From assembly GCA_964344685.1 (NCBI GenBank), contig CAYFOK010000004.1, positions 1 through 64,000 on the forward strand: a stretch of DNA of 64,000 bases. The letters run 5' to 3'. The translations under genes were made by a program, and so were the position numbers. Shown here piece after piece: positions 21,446 through 29,366 of the stretch. Source of the DNA: Scalindua sp964344685 (lineage in GTDB: Bacteria; Planctomycetota; Brocadiia; Brocadiales; Scalinduaceae). The first letter of the stretch is position 1, and the number at the start of each line of letters is the position of its first letter. The notes beneath the pieces were generated by a model, which saw nothing but the letters and a program-made list of their open reading frames with translations, was not told the origin of the DNA and ran no database searches.

Positions 21446-22321
21446 TCAAACAGAACTACTCCAAACACCCTCTCTACGTTTCTGTACGATTTCCAGGAAT
21501 AAGTCTTCAAGTGTTCCGAAAGAATTTCTGGTTGAGACAACTTCACCCCGTTTTTCCTGTATAAACATCTCAACCTCCCTTATTGTATCTTCTGAGAGAT
21601 TCCGAATCAGCAATTCAACAGTATCTTTACTGGAAAGCAACTCGCCAATTACACCAGATATCTGGAGTTTACCTTTATCAAGTATTGCAACCCTATCACA
21701 AATATCCTGTACATCAGACAAGAGATGTGAACACAAAAGAACGGTTTTCCCCTGGGCTTTTAACTCAACAATTAAGTCCTTTGTTTCCCTGGTACCAATA
21801 GGGTCAAGCCCGCTGGTAGGTTCATCAAAAATAATTAAGTCAGGATCATTTATCAGTGCTTGTGCAATACCAATTCTCCGCAACATTCCTTTTGAATATT
21901 GCCGAAGAGGCCTTTTTCTTGCAAATTCCAACCCTACGCGCTCTAAAAGCCTATTTGTCCTTAATTTTCTCTCTTTTCCCGGTATTTTAAATAATTGACC
22001 ATAAAAGTCCAGAGTTTCATCCGCATTGAGAAACCGGTAAAAACAGGACTCTTCCGGCAGAAAACCGATCCTGTTCTTTACAGCCACATCATCTGTTGCT
22101 TTTCCTAAAACATATGCCCTGCCTTCTGTTGGAAAAATCAATCCTAAAAGAAGTTTTAAAGTAGTTGTCTTTCCGGAGCCGTTAGGTCCGAGCAGACCAA
22201 AGATTTCACCTTTTCGAATGGTTATATTTAATTTATTAAGAGCTAATATCTTTCTACGCCCCCAAAAGCTTCTATAGGCCTTTGTCAAATCCTCCGTTTT
22301 TATGGCAATATCGTCACTCAA
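21446..22321 (-). CDS. ABC transporter ATP-binding protein (CcmA/NatA class)
   Basis: This ATPase has Walker A GPNGSGKTT (about 45-53), a signature variant YSKGMLRRIG (about 141-150), Walker B LIIFDEPTSGLD and the H-loop CSHLLSDV. The signature reads SKG rather than SGG, as in many ABC-2 exporters. It is the first gene of a three-gene unit with the permease and TPR-like protein. The C-terminal extension (240-291) is typical of this class. Substrate is not predictable. Confidence 0.92.
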   Translation of the reverse strand: MSDDIAIKTEDLTKAYRSFWGRRKILALNKLNITIRKGEIFGLLGPNGSGKTTTLKLLLGLIFPTEGRAYVLGKATDDVAVKNRIGFLPEESCFYRFLNADETLDFYGQLFKIPGKERKLRTNRLLERVGLEFARKRPLRQYSKGMLRRIGIAQALINDPDLIIFDEPTSGLDPIGTRETKDLIVELKAQGKTVLLCSHLLSDVQDICDRVAILDKGKLQISGVIGELLSSKDTVELLIRNLSEDTIREVEMFIQEKRGEVVSTRNSFGTLEDLFLEIVQKRREGVWSSSV

Positions 22322-22626
22322 TTTTCAAGCCCTTCCGAATAATAAAACAGTTGTCCATAGCAAATAATATTATTGATGGAGAACTCCCTCATTTTTTCGC
22401 TAAGTCACCAAAAGTACACAATTTAGCATGAAAGTCAAGCGAAATTCCACCGTACAACTGAGAGCTTCAGACGTGTTAACGCAGAATTAAGATAGCAATC
22501 ATAAGCACTTGCTATTTAGGCGCTTAAGCACTAATAGCAAATACATAGTAAGTATTTGTCAGAAGCTGAAAAATGGGAACTATATTAGTCGGTTTATTGT
22601 ATATATAAACAAGGAGGTGTTAAACA
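22322..22626. other. Intergenic region with inverted repeats upstream of zinc-ribbon gene
   Basis: No gene is supported. Three related elements occur between 22491 and 22540: GATAGCAA (22491-22498), TTGCTATT (22509-22516, opposite orientation) and AATAGCAA (22533-22540). They are followed by a hairpin CAAATAC/GTATTTG (22538-22544 with 22552-22558). This could be an operator cluster or a structured leader for the gene at 22627, whose ribosome site AAGGAGGTG is near-perfect. Confidence 0.5.
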
Positions 22627-22899
22627 ATGGGAAACGTTAAAGACCGTTCAAAGCCAAAGAGTAAAAAGATGAAACTAAACGATATAAATAAGGGTGCAGG
22701 CGGAAAGGTACCTAGCCTGAAGGAGAAGAGGATATGCTTGAAATGCGGAGGAAAATTTCCGAGTAAAGGCCCTTATAACCGCATTTGTGATAAATGCAGT
22801 TCAATGAACGAAAGAGTCTCTTCAAGTATGTATGCTATCAGGAACAGCCCTCCTTCTGATTTAAGCCCTTTAGAAAAGCGTTTCTATGGCCAAAATTAA
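22627..22899 (+). CDS. Small zinc-ribbon protein (90 aa)
   Basis: The N-terminal third is Lys-rich. Residues 37-58 then carry a CxxC...CxxC zinc finger (CLKCGGKFPSKGPYNRICDKC), followed by a Ser-rich tail ending SPLEKRFYGQN. This Cys arrangement resembles zinc-ribbon proteins whose members bind nucleic acid or other proteins, but the function is not known. The ribosome site (AAGGAGGTG) is excellent. The gene stands alone on the plus strand. Confidence 0.8.
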   Translation: MGNVKDRSKPKSKKMKLNDINKGAGGKVPSLKEKRICLKCGGKFPSKGPYNRICDKCSSMNERVSSSMYAIRNSPPSDLSPLEKRFYGQN

Positions 22900-23124
22900 G
22901 TAGTTAAGTTTCAATCTTTTTTGAGCAACAACCCGGCAGGTTGTCCGAGGATAGAGAAGTATTAAAACCTATTTGTGTCTATTAACCCCCTTTCTTGATA
23001 GGTTAGTTTTTAAATTAATATTCTTGGGCAGCCTGTTTTTTTATTACTCACTTACAGCTGCGTGTATGCTCTCCATCCAAACACACAATTACTGAACCAT
23101 TAAGCTTCTCAGCTTCAGTTTAAA

Positions 23125-23523
23125 TTAAATAATTTTATTCGTTACAACATCCCGGCCTTTCAAATTTTCTTTCATGTCGCTAAAGCAAAACAGGTATGAT
23201 GTTTCATTACCTATATTTTCTATGGCATGCGTAATACCAGAAGGAATCACAAATAATATTTTACTACCGTTTTCTATTATTTTCTCTTCTTTCTCCTTTG
23301 TATTATTATTTACAACCAGCATCCTGCAAGTACTCCCTATGATGAGAATCTTTTCGGTCTTATGCACATGATAATGGTTCCCCCTTATTGCTCCGGGCTT
23401 CATACTCACCATATGAATATTACTGACCATACCGTTTTGTATTTCATCATCCGTAATTGGCCTTATACACCAACCACGATCATCCTGATAAAAACCAATC
23501 TCCTTAGTTTGAATAATTCCCAT
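23125..23523 (-). CDS. Cupin-domain protein (dTDP-sugar epimerase/WxcM-like)
   Basis: The protein has a single beta-barrel cupin. The metal-site signature GNHYHVHKTEKILIIGS and the second motif PSGITHAIEN are visible, in the order seen in WxcM/FdtA and rhamnose 3,5-epimerase-like or CapF C-terminal proteins acting on nucleotide sugars. The start is taken at ATG 23523, which has a GAGAG ribosome site seven bases upstream. The frame runs 24 bases further to a TTG at 23547 just after the dinB stop. It is the last gene after dinB on the minus strand, and no sugar-nucleotide genes are adjacent, so the substrate is unknown. Confidence 0.8.
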   Translation of the reverse strand: MGIIQTKEIGFYQDDRGWCIRPITDDEIQNGMVSNIHMVSMKPGAIRGNHYHVHKTEKILIIGSTCRMLVVNNNTKEKEEKIIENGSKILFVIPSGITHAIENIGNETSYLFCFSDMKENLKGRDVVTNKII

Positions 23524-23550
23524 ATACAATCTCTCTTTTTTCGTCAATCA

Positions 23551-24777
23551 TCAATAATTTACATTCCTGATACCTGAAGGCCTCCATGCAGGGGCAATAA
23601 CCCCCTTGTGCGAATATCTGTCAAGAAGCCTTGCCGGAGTTATGCTGAATTCGCCGTATCTGTCATTTATCTTATCCATAGCCTGTACTACAGATACTCT
23701 ATCCCTATCCCTCTTGAAAAGGGGTATCTGGCAGTAATTCGTTACCAGGTTTGAAACGCTTACACCCAGTAACCGTACCGTATATTTAAGCCTTATCATT
23801 TTTACTATATCGAGTGCTACAAGGTATATGTCAAATCCGTCGTTTATATATTCTTTGATAGTGCATCTTTTTGTAAAGGTGTGAAAATTCGAATACCTCA
23901 AAGTCGTGGCTACTGTCCTGCCGAAATAGTGTCCACGGCGCAATCGCCTCCCCACCATCTCCGAGAGCTGCAACAAGTATCTCTCCATATCTTCGCCATC
24001 ACTTACATTCCTCTCAAGAGTCATACTATGACCAACAGATTTTGCATCCGGCGTACCCTCAACAGGAACAACAGGGCTTTCGTCTATTCCCAGACCCATC
24101 TGATGAAGATTGTTACCAATAACACCAAATTTATTTATCAGCTTTTTTACCGGAAATCTCCCCAACTCACCACACGTCCTGATACCCATAGTTGCAAGGT
24201 GTCTCTCCAGTCGTGACCCTATTCCGCAAAGTTCACTCACCGGCAATTTTTCAAGAATTCCAGAAACTGCCCCGGGATGTATTATCGTAAATCCATCCGG
24301 TTTCTGCATATTACCAGCCAGTTTTGCCAGCAGTTTGTTAGGCCCCACACCGATGGAGCAGGTAAGCCCAAAACCACTCCTGATCTTGCTCTTAATCCGC
24401 ATGGCAATATCCTCCGGTTTACCAAAAAGGCAAAGAGAACCTGTTATATCGAGAAATGCCTCGTCAACTGAATAGACCTCTACCAGTGGCGTATAGTGCC
24501 CGTAGAGCCTGACAAGACTCGTGCAGGTATCCGTATACTTTTTATTATTACCTGCAACAAATATTATATCGGGGCAGAGTTTCTTTGCCTCCGGCACTGT
24601 CATGCCAACCTTAACACCATAAGCCCTGGCCTCATATGAAGCCGTTGTAATAACCGTCCTTTGTTGCGCACCGATAACGGCAACAGGCTTATCCCTGAGG
24701 GAAGGTTTAGACTGCTGCTCCACAGAGGCGAAAAAAGCATTCATATCTACGTGCATTATTGTTCTGTTATTATTCAT
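23551..24777 (-). CDS. dinB: DNA polymerase IV (Y-family translesion polymerase)
   Basis: This is an error-prone polymerase that copies damaged DNA. The catalytic acidic motifs MHVDMNAFFASVEQ and YSVDEAFLDI are present, plus the palm segment TCSIGVGPNKLLAKLAG, the HhH-type SELCGIGSRLERHLATMGI and the little-finger domain to the C-terminus. The start is set at ATG 24777 (MNNNRTIMHVDM). The frame extends ten codons to a TTG directly after the preceding gene. It is third in the lexA-small protein-dinB unit and so should be under SOS control. No C-terminal beta-clamp motif was identified with certainty. Confidence 0.95.
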   Translation of the reverse strand: MNNNRTIMHVDMNAFFASVEQQSKPSLRDKPVAVIGAQQRTVITTASYEARAYGVKVGMTVPEAKKLCPDIIFVAGNNKKYTDTCTSLVRLYGHYTPLVEVYSVDEAFLDITGSLCLFGKPEDIAMRIKSKIRSGFGLTCSIGVGPNKLLAKLAGNMQKPDGFTIIHPGAVSGILEKLPVSELCGIGSRLERHLATMGIRTCGELGRFPVKKLINKFGVIGNNLHQMGLGIDESPVVPVEGTPDAKSVGHSMTLERNVSDGEDMERYLLQLSEMVGRRLRRGHYFGRTVATTLRYSNFHTFTKRCTIKEYINDGFDIYLVALDIVKMIRLKYTVRLLGVSVSNLVTNYCQIPLFKRDRDRVSVVQAMDKINDRYGEFSITPARLLDRYSHKGVIAPAWRPSGIRNVNY

Positions 24778-24807
24778 AACTTCAGGCACTTTTAACTTAT
24801 ATTGCAA

Positions 24808-25071
24808 CTACCCTTCCACCTCCACAGCCATAAGCTTCCATACCATTGTCTCCGTATTGTAAGCAATTTCGTACAGGTCCTGACCATCTGTGACAGAAAA
24901 GTAATGGACAGGTGCACTTCCTTCTTTATTCGTCCAAGTATACGTCACCTCCTTGATACGGTACTGCCTCTCTTTCCATATAAACCACACCGGCTTTATC
25001 TTCTTTCCTCCGATACAATCAGAGCCAAAGATTACTCCTGCTCTTATAGGTTCACCTATCTCTGTAATCAT
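24808..25071 (-). CDS. Small DUF6504-like protein linked to dinB
   Basis: An 87-residue protein with the pattern KPVWFIWKERQYRIKEVTYTW and later W-K-L-MAVEVEG, resembling DUF6504-type proteins often encoded beside lexA, dinB or imuB-like genes. It has 3-4 Trp and a beta-rich profile. The gene is packed between lexA (2-base gap) and dinB, so it is probably SOS-induced. Its biochemical role is not established, and family assignment is from pattern memory only. Confidence 0.7.
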   Translation of the reverse strand: MITEIGEPIRAGVIFGSDCIGGKKIKPVWFIWKERQYRIKEVTYTWTNKEGSAPVHYFSVTDGQDLYEIAYNTETMVWKLMAVEVEG

Positions 25072-25073
25072 AC

Positions 25074-25727
25074 TTATATATCCTCTTCCCTGCTGACACT
25101 AATCTCACCATTAACCTGCCTTAACACACTCATAACTTTTCCGGCTATCATCATCTCATGAACCTGGTTTTCTCTGATAATTATGGGCTGCATTGTTGAA
25201 TTAGCCGGTTCCAGGTAAACATCGTTGTTTCTCCTGAAAAATCTTTTAACCGTCGCCTCATCATTAATTACGGCAACTACGATATCGCCATTCTCCGCGG
25301 TTTGCTGGGACCTAACTAATACGAAGTCACCGTCCTGGATATGGGCATCTATCATACTGTCCCCTTCTACCCTAAGAAAGAAGGTACTATCCCAACGAGC
25401 CACCGATGCATCTATGGCCAGGTGCCCCGTAATATCTTCAACTGCAAGGTGAGGTGCTCCGGCCCTGACCCTTCCAGCTACGGGTACCAGTTTTGCGTGA
25501 TTCTCTGGTGTTTCCGCACACACTTCGATTGCCCTCGGACTGTTTGGTATTCTTTTTATGTAGCCCTTACGTTCAAGTATATCCAGATACTTCTTTACAC
25601 TGTTAGTGCTTGCCAGCTTAAAGTGATATACTAACTCCCGAATAGTGGGCGGATATCCGTTTTCTCGGATATACTCCGTCAAGAATGAAAAAAAATTATG
25701 TTGTTTTTCTGTAAGCTTAGCTTTCAT
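25074..25727 (-). CDS. lexA: LexA repressor (SOS regulator, self-cleaving)
   Basis: This is the SOS master repressor. The N-terminal winged helix runs over about 1-70 (LTEKQHNFFSFLTEYIRENGYPPTIREL start). The cleavage site Ala89-Gly90 lies in GRVRAGAP, catalytic Ser124 in EGDSMID and Lys161 in ATVKRFF. All are intact, so RecA-stimulated autocleavage is expected. Length 217 is typical. It is first in an operon with a DUF6504-like gene and dinB. Its promoter and a Gram-positive-type SOS box lie about 125-165 bases upstream (25850-25894), suggesting autorepression. Confidence 0.97.
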   Translation of the reverse strand: MKAKLTEKQHNFFSFLTEYIRENGYPPTIRELVYHFKLASTNSVKKYLDILERKGYIKRIPNSPRAIEVCAETPENHAKLVPVAGRVRAGAPHLAVEDITGHLAIDASVARWDSTFFLRVEGDSMIDAHIQDGDFVLVRSQQTAENGDIVVAVINDEATVKRFFRRNNDVYLEPANSTMQPIIIRENQVHEMMIAGKVMSVLRQVNGEISVSREEDI

Positions 25728-25849
25728 AATAGATTATGCTCTTATCATAACAGAAACTACCCTTTAATTTCGTGCAAGAAGATAATGGATAATATCACAC
25801 TGAACGAAGTCGAAACGCTATTAACATTAAAAAGAATATGTACAATAGT

Positions 25850-25861
25850 AAACACCTGTTC
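25850..25861 (-). promoter_or_regulatory. Probable LexA operator (SOS box) GAAC-N4-GTTT
   Basis: On the minus strand the sequence is GAACAGGTGTTT, which matches the Gram-positive SOS box CGAAC-N4-GTTYC at most positions and is a near-palindrome. It begins four bases after the -10 hexamer (25866-25871) of the lexA promoter, covering the expected transcription start, an ideal place for repression. Confidence 0.72.
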
Positions 25862-25865
25862 ACCT

Positions 25866-25894
25866 AATATATTATTCAGCTATATATCTGTCAA
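25866..25894 (-). promoter_or_regulatory. lexA operon sigma-70 promoter
   Basis: Minus strand: perfect TTGACA (25894-25889), a 17-nt spacer and TATATT (25871-25866). It is oriented toward lexA, leaving a leader of about 130 nt, and overlaps functionally with the adjacent SOS box. Confidence 0.82.
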
Positions 25895-25955
25895 GGACTA
25901 ATTTTTTGGAATCTTACAAGTTTGTAAAAAACAGCAGGAGGATTTTCTTGCTTAA

Positions 25956-28115
25956 TTAAGATACAGCCTTATTGATATGAGAAAGAACTGTTAACAACTC
26001 TTTATTTTGCGTGGTTAAGCCAGCTATCTCTTTTATATGTTCATCCCTCAATTTCAGTGATAATATCTCGTAATTGAGCTGCTTAACATTTTTATCTTTC
26101 ACGCCATATAATCTGTCTGCAATCGCCGCTTTGGTCTCAGCAGACAGGTTAGAATTGATAATATCAGCCCTTAAATTGAGGTCTTCCCTGCTTTCCCTGG
26201 CCACGGTTTTCTGGAACGACCTATCTTCTTCGCTCAATCTGCCAACCACTTCACCTATATCTATCGGCACAACATTAGCCGTAGATCCTGTAATCTCAGA
26301 AACTTTTCGTTCAAATTCAGGAGTATCTTCTTCGCTGGCCATGTAGGTAATTTTCCCCTTCTGTTTCGTTCTTAAAGACAGTATCTTATTCTCTTTGAGA
26401 AAAGATTGGGCATAGTGGGAAAGCTCTCTGGCAGAATCAATAATGCGAATTTCTTTACCGGTACAGCGTTTCCAAACCTCATGTATTACCGGCCCAAACA
26501 CACCATAATGAGTACACCCCAATATAAGGGCATCAATGCCCTTCTCCATTAGCGGCTTCAGGTTCTCTTCAATAATAGATGTGTCTCGTTGAGTAATCAC
26601 CTGATGTCCGGCCTGGTCACACTCACCCTTATCCACCATGGTAGCAAAGAGCGGAGCGGCAATAATGAATATTCCGATTTTTTTGTTGTGTCTTCTAATC
26701 TCATTTATGTAAGCACCACTTTCTAACGTAGCCTTTGTAGCAATGATCCCAATACTCTTTAACACCTTTCCATTGGTTTTCTCAAGTCTAAGGACCGCTT
26801 CAACCGCAGGGATAATGGGGCCAAGAATATGTATTGAAAATTCTTTTTCCAGTTTAGCCCTTGCATTAGCATCCATGGTATTACACAAAATCACAACCTT
26901 AGCACCCAGGTTGTAAGCTGCTTCCACATAGGTCCGACAAAGTTGCTCAATTTTTTCAGGAGAGCTACCACCAATACGTTTTGAAAATACACTGGCAATA
27001 ACAACATCCTCACGGGAAAGCGCTTCCAGCGCTGACAAATGTCTATGTAAAATTACGGGTGCAATTCCTGTATCCATTATCACAATCTGCCCATTGGGCC
27101 TGTAGTCCCTGAACGGGGAACGCATTACGGTAAGAAGTCGTTTTACTGCAATAATATCTTTGGCAATGGATGGCCTTACATCATATTTCCGCTCTGTCCT
27201 GGATACCAGCTGCCTGTATTGTGCACTGACATTCGAATCTTCGGAGTTTAATTCTTCCATTGCCATTCTCCCCCGCCTCGTGAATCTCCACTCCTTTAGC
27301 CACATAATAGCGGCATCATGATAAGGTGTCTTATGTATCATAATTGTATTATCTTTACTCTGATCTTTTTGCTGCACATCCCTCTGTTTATGAACTCTGT
27401 TTAACACCTCAATCAGCTCTTTATCCTTAGGGGCCAGCAGCTGTTTCTGCCGCAGTGTATTCAGGGCCTCATCTTCTACCCAGTTTAGTATTTGCTCGTC
27501 AGTAGTATCATTATCCGGTTCCGGCCAGAAACCGTCCGGGCTCATAATACGATATTTAATAAGCCTGCTCCCTACCTCTCTTGCAAGCCTTATTGTCTCA
27601 TTCTTTGTCAGGTTAATGGGTACTGCCTTTATTCCTCCCTCTATATCTTCAATCTCAACAAGCATTACAGCACTGCTTGCACCACCCAGTTTTATATTAT
27701 GAAGGGCATGAAACAGGCTCTTCTCCACGGCAGATGATTCAACTTCTTCAAGGACAATTTTCTCTACGATATCTTTTATTTCTAACAATGAAGCCTTCTC
27801 AATTCCTTCTGGAAGGTCGACTTGCTTTATAAACTTAAGCTCGCCCTGGCCGGGACCAAAAGCCAGATTGTGTTGAACCAGGAATAACTTAACTGTTTTC
27901 GTAGAATCATCGTCCATTTTAAGGTTAATCGTATCGATAAACTTTTGCCTGAGTCCTACCAGTCGTTCAAAAAGATGGCAATGTTTCTTGAAGAAACCCG
28001 CGTCTTTATCCTGAATAATGAGCTTGACTTTATCTATCCGGCTATGTATTTTCCCTAAAGTAGTTAGTTCAGGAAAATTTTCGCTGATTTGTTGCTTTGT
28101 ATAATCAATAGACAT
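25956..28115 (-). CDS. Two-part protein: N-terminal GDH-dimerisation-like region + glutamate/aspartate racemase domain
   Basis: A 719-residue protein. Residues 345-590 form an Asp/Glu racemase (MurI-like) domain: IMDTGIAPVI near 346, the first catalytic Cys in VVILCNTMDAN (Cys411) and the second in LILGCTHYGV (Cys534). Residues 76-152 resemble the dimerisation region of glutamate/leucine dehydrogenases (VQHNLAFGPGQGELKF; HNIKLGGASSAVML), without an NAD-binding domain. A helical tail follows 590. MurI makes D-glutamate for peptidoglycan and is usually ~270 residues, so this is more than twice as long. The substrate may be glutamate, but this is inferred from both domains. It is transcribed upstream of the lexA operon but separated by the lexA promoter. 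Confidence 0.85.
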   Translation of the reverse strand: MSIDYTKQQISENFPELTTLGKIHSRIDKVKLIIQDKDAGFFKKHCHLFERLVGLRQKFIDTINLKMDDDSTKTVKLFLVQHNLAFGPGQGELKFIKQVDLPEGIEKASLLEIKDIVEKIVLEEVESSAVEKSLFHALHNIKLGGASSAVMLVEIEDIEGGIKAVPINLTKNETIRLAREVGSRLIKYRIMSPDGFWPEPDNDTTDEQILNWVEDEALNTLRQKQLLAPKDKELIEVLNRVHKQRDVQQKDQSKDNTIMIHKTPYHDAAIMWLKEWRFTRRGRMAMEELNSEDSNVSAQYRQLVSRTERKYDVRPSIAKDIIAVKRLLTVMRSPFRDYRPNGQIVIMDTGIAPVILHRHLSALEALSREDVVIASVFSKRIGGSSPEKIEQLCRTYVEAAYNLGAKVVILCNTMDANARAKLEKEFSIHILGPIIPAVEAVLRLEKTNGKVLKSIGIIATKATLESGAYINEIRRHNKKIGIFIIAAPLFATMVDKGECDQAGHQVITQRDTSIIEENLKPLMEKGIDALILGCTHYGVFGPVIHEVWKRCTGKEIRIIDSARELSHYAQSFLKENKILSLRTKQKGKITYMASEEDTPEFERKVSEITGSTANVVPIDIGEVVGRLSEEDRSFQKTVARESREDLNLRADIINSNLSAETKAAIADRLYGVKDKNVKQLNYEILSLKLRDEHIKEIAGLTTQNKELLTVLSHINKAVS

Positions 28116-28315
28116 TCCTACCCCTGACCAGACAAATGGTGACCTGGAACTCTGTAAGTTTTATTGTAGTTTCGTAATCTGCTCACGTTTTTCTGCTATC
28201 GTGAGAAAAGGCTGTCCTTCGGCTCTGCAAGACGGGAAAGCAAAGTGTTATCAACACAGAAACCTTATACCTCAAATTAATTATAAGTTTATTAATGTAA
28301 TAAAAATAGATCAAA
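28116..28315. other. Divergent intergenic region with possible RNA hairpins
   Basis: The 200 bases between the racemase-fusion gene (leftward) and the GNAT gene (rightward) contain the hairpin CTCACG/CGTGAG (28182-28187 with 28199-28204), GCTGTCCTTCGGC (28211-28223) and a short TGTT-atc-AACA element near 28246-28256. It could be a leader RNA for the plus-strand gene, but I recognise no riboswitch class. Shared promoter region by position. Confidence 0.4.
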
Positions 28316-29179
28316 ATGTCTATTACGTTTAAACAATTAAGGACCCTTGAAGATTTAAACCCCTGTGAAGATCTGCAGGAAGCAGTATGGAAATTTAACA
28401 AGAGCGATATAATACCTCCAAGATTTATGCGTGTATTATGTAAACACGGCGGCTTTGCAATGGGTGCCTTTGATGGCAATAAAATGATAGGCTTTGTATT
28501 TGGCGTTCCGGCAATTCATTATGAGAAACCGTCACAACATTCACATATGCTGGCAGTTCTGCCGGAATACCGTAATCATAACATAGGATTTAAACTTAAG
28601 TTAGCACAACGGGAAGAGGCCCTTAGCCGCAATATAGACCTCATAACATGGGCTTTTGATCCGCTGCAGTCAAGGAATGCCCACCTGAATATCAACAAAC
28701 TGGGAGTTATTGCCTGCAGTTACGACATTAATCTGTATGGAGAAAGTTCTTCAAGTAAATTACATAGCGGATTGGGTACAGACCGCTTTCTTGCTGAATG
28801 GTGGCTTACCAGTGACAAAGTTAAGACTATTATTGATGCAGATTCTCACGACACGGAGAAGAAGCCTTCCACTGTAAGCGTAAAAATTAATAGAACAGTA
28901 CGTGATGAGCAGGGCTTACTGGTTCCTGAAGAACCGGATTTGTCACTGACAGAAGATGTATTGCTGCTGGAAATACCGGATGATATTGAAAAAGTGAAGG
29001 AGTCAAATATGCAAACAGCACGCAGATGGCGCGAACTTATTCAGAGAGCATGCCTTCATTATTTTGATGCCGGGTATTATGTTAACTCTTTTCAGGTAGA
29101 GAAAGAAGACAACAATCGACGTGTCTGTTATGTTTTGGAACGGCTGAAAGCTCCATACAGACCTATGACAGAATTTTAA
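28316..29179 (+). CDS. GNAT-family acetyltransferase-like protein (COG3375 type)
   Basis: A 287-residue protein. The first ~150 residues carry the GNAT acetyl-CoA fold (GAFDGNKMIGFVFG, SHMLAVLPEYRNHNIGFKLKLAQREEAL as the CoA-binding loop/helix). The second half (about 190-287) is the extended domain of COG3375-type predicted acetyltransferases (RTVRDEQGL, LEIPDDIEKVK, YVNSFQVEK). The substrate is not known. The start ATG has no clear ribosome site. It is followed 187 bases later by a lysine-2,3-aminomutase-family gene on the same strand, a pairing reminiscent of ablB/ablA, though this protein is not a typical AblB. Confidence 0.82.
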   Translation: MSITFKQLRTLEDLNPCEDLQEAVWKFNKSDIIPPRFMRVLCKHGGFAMGAFDGNKMIGFVFGVPAIHYEKPSQHSHMLAVLPEYRNHNIGFKLKLAQREEALSRNIDLITWAFDPLQSRNAHLNINKLGVIACSYDINLYGESSSSKLHSGLGTDRFLAEWWLTSDKVKTIIDADSHDTEKKPSTVSVKINRTVRDEQGLLVPEEPDLSLTEDVLLLEIPDDIEKVKESNMQTARRWRELIQRACLHYFDAGYYVNSFQVEKEDNNRRVCYVLERLKAPYRPMTEF

Positions 29180-29366
29180 AAAACACTATAAGTTATTATG
29201 AAATTTAGATATATATCAAATTTTTACGATTTAAAGAGAGATAAATTACCTTTTTTTGAAGACATTTGTATGAAATAACAGTATAATCCGGAACATTTTG
29301 AAGTGATGAAGTATATAGAACACAGTATACCTACTAACAGCAAAAATAATATTTTGAAAGAGGCAA

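Noticed and set aside
28183..28270. Possible c-di-GMP or other known riboswitch ahead of the GNAT gene
   Set aside because: The hairpins do not match the conserved core of any class I can recall, so only a low-interest note was kept.
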